A program made the position numbers and the translations under genes. Shown here piece by piece: positions 6,624 through 6,992 of a stretch of DNA of 6,992 nt. The stretch lies in assembly GCA_017444505.1 (NCBI GenBank), contig JAFSWK010000025.1, positions 1 to 6,992 of the forward strand. The letters run 5' to 3'. Positions within the stretch are counted from its first letter, which is position 1. Each line of letters starts with the position of its first letter. Source of the stretch: Rhodocyclaceae bacterium (GTDB taxonomy: Bacteria > Pseudomonadota > Gammaproteobacteria > Burkholderiales > Rhodocyclaceae). The notes beneath the pieces are model-generated. The model was not told the DNA's origin. It saw nothing but the letters and a program-made list of their open reading frames with translations, and ran no database searches.

Positions 6624-6992
6624 TTACTCTTCGCCCAGATAGGCTTTGATGACGCGCTCGTCGCTCTGCACGGCTTCGGGGCGGTCGACGGTAATCGGGC
6701 GGCCATGCTCCATGACGAGGATGCGGTCGGAAATGTCCATCACCAGCCGCATGTCGTGCTCGATGAGCAGCACGGCAATGTTGTACTCGCGGCGGATGCG
6801 GTCAATCATCAGGGCAAGGTCGCGCTTTTCCTGCGGGTTCAGCCCGGCGGCAGGTTCGTCGAGCATCAGCAGACGCGGACGGGTAATCATGCAGCGGGCA
6901 ATTTCCAGCCGCCGCTGGTGGCCGTAGGCGAGATTGCCCGCTTCGCGGTTGGCGTATTCGCGCAAATCCATGAAGTCGAGCCATTGCATGGC
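6624..6992 (-). CDS. livG: Branched-chain amino acid ABC transporter ATP-binding protein LivG (partial, 3' end)
   Basis: C-terminal 122 residues of the second ATPase of the branched-chain amino acid importer. The reading frame continues through the right edge of the window, so the N-terminal part with Walker A lies outside. The visible part has the degenerate family signature NLAYGHQRRLEIARCM, Walker B LLMLDEPAAGLNP, and switch histidine IEHDM. It ends at the typical KAYLGEE. Unlike LivF, this subunit keeps the canonical His. It overlaps nothing and precedes livF by 19 nt, consistent with a livHMGF-type operon whose permease genes should lie further right. An internal ATG at 6989 is not the real start. 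The product could also serve a urea or amide transporter paralogue. Confidence 0.93.
   Translation of the reverse strand, partial: AMQWLDFMDLREYANREAGNLAYGHQRRLEIARCMITRPRLLMLDEPAAGLNPQEKRDLALMIDRIRREYNIAVLLIEHDMRLVMDISDRILVMEHGRPITVDRPEAVQSDERVIKAYLGEE

Overview
This window looks like core chromosome from a GC-rich Betaproteobacterium. Three things point that way: a PilB-type thioredoxin-MsrA-MsrB fusion (best known from Neisseria), a cold-shock gene divergent from clpS-clpA, and rpmB-rpmG next to branched-chain amino acid ABC transporter genes. The liv genes argue against Neisseria itself. I cannot name a genus.

Layout from left to right. A secreted methionine sulfoxide reductase fusion runs leftward (9-1586). 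It is divergent from trmL, a tRNA wobble 2'-O-methyltransferase (1645-2118, +). Only 5 bp separate the trmL stop from the stop of clpA (2124-4490, -), so these two genes converge. clpA overlaps clpS (4487-4807, -) by ATGA, forming a clpS-clpA operon. A 278-bp divergent intergenic region follows and probably holds a long cold-shock leader, then a small cold-shock protein gene (5086-5289, +). A bidirectional terminator (5312-5340) separates it from the leftward rpmB-rpmG ribosomal protein operon (5378-5814), which has a near-consensus promoter at 5853-5881. Leftward livF (5906-6604) and the 3' part of livG (6624 to the right edge) complete the window.

Functionally this is protein quality control and translation. 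MsrAB repairs oxidised methionines, probably outside the cytoplasm. ClpS delivers N-degron substrates to the ClpA unfoldase for ClpP, whose gene is not here. The cold-shock protein acts on RNA, L28 and L33 are 50S subunit proteins, and TrmL modifies tRNA position 34. LivG and LivF are the ATPases of a high-affinity branched-chain amino acid importer.

I found no mobile element, CRISPR array, tRNA or rRNA gene, or clearly undescribed system. The observations most worth checking concern gene expression. A strong Shine-Dalgarno inside the msrAB gene sits just before the MsrA domain and could produce a second, cytosolic isoform. There is also a GC-only inverted repeat between msrAB and trmL, a possibly leaderless clpS transcript, and a degron-like ClpA C-terminus.
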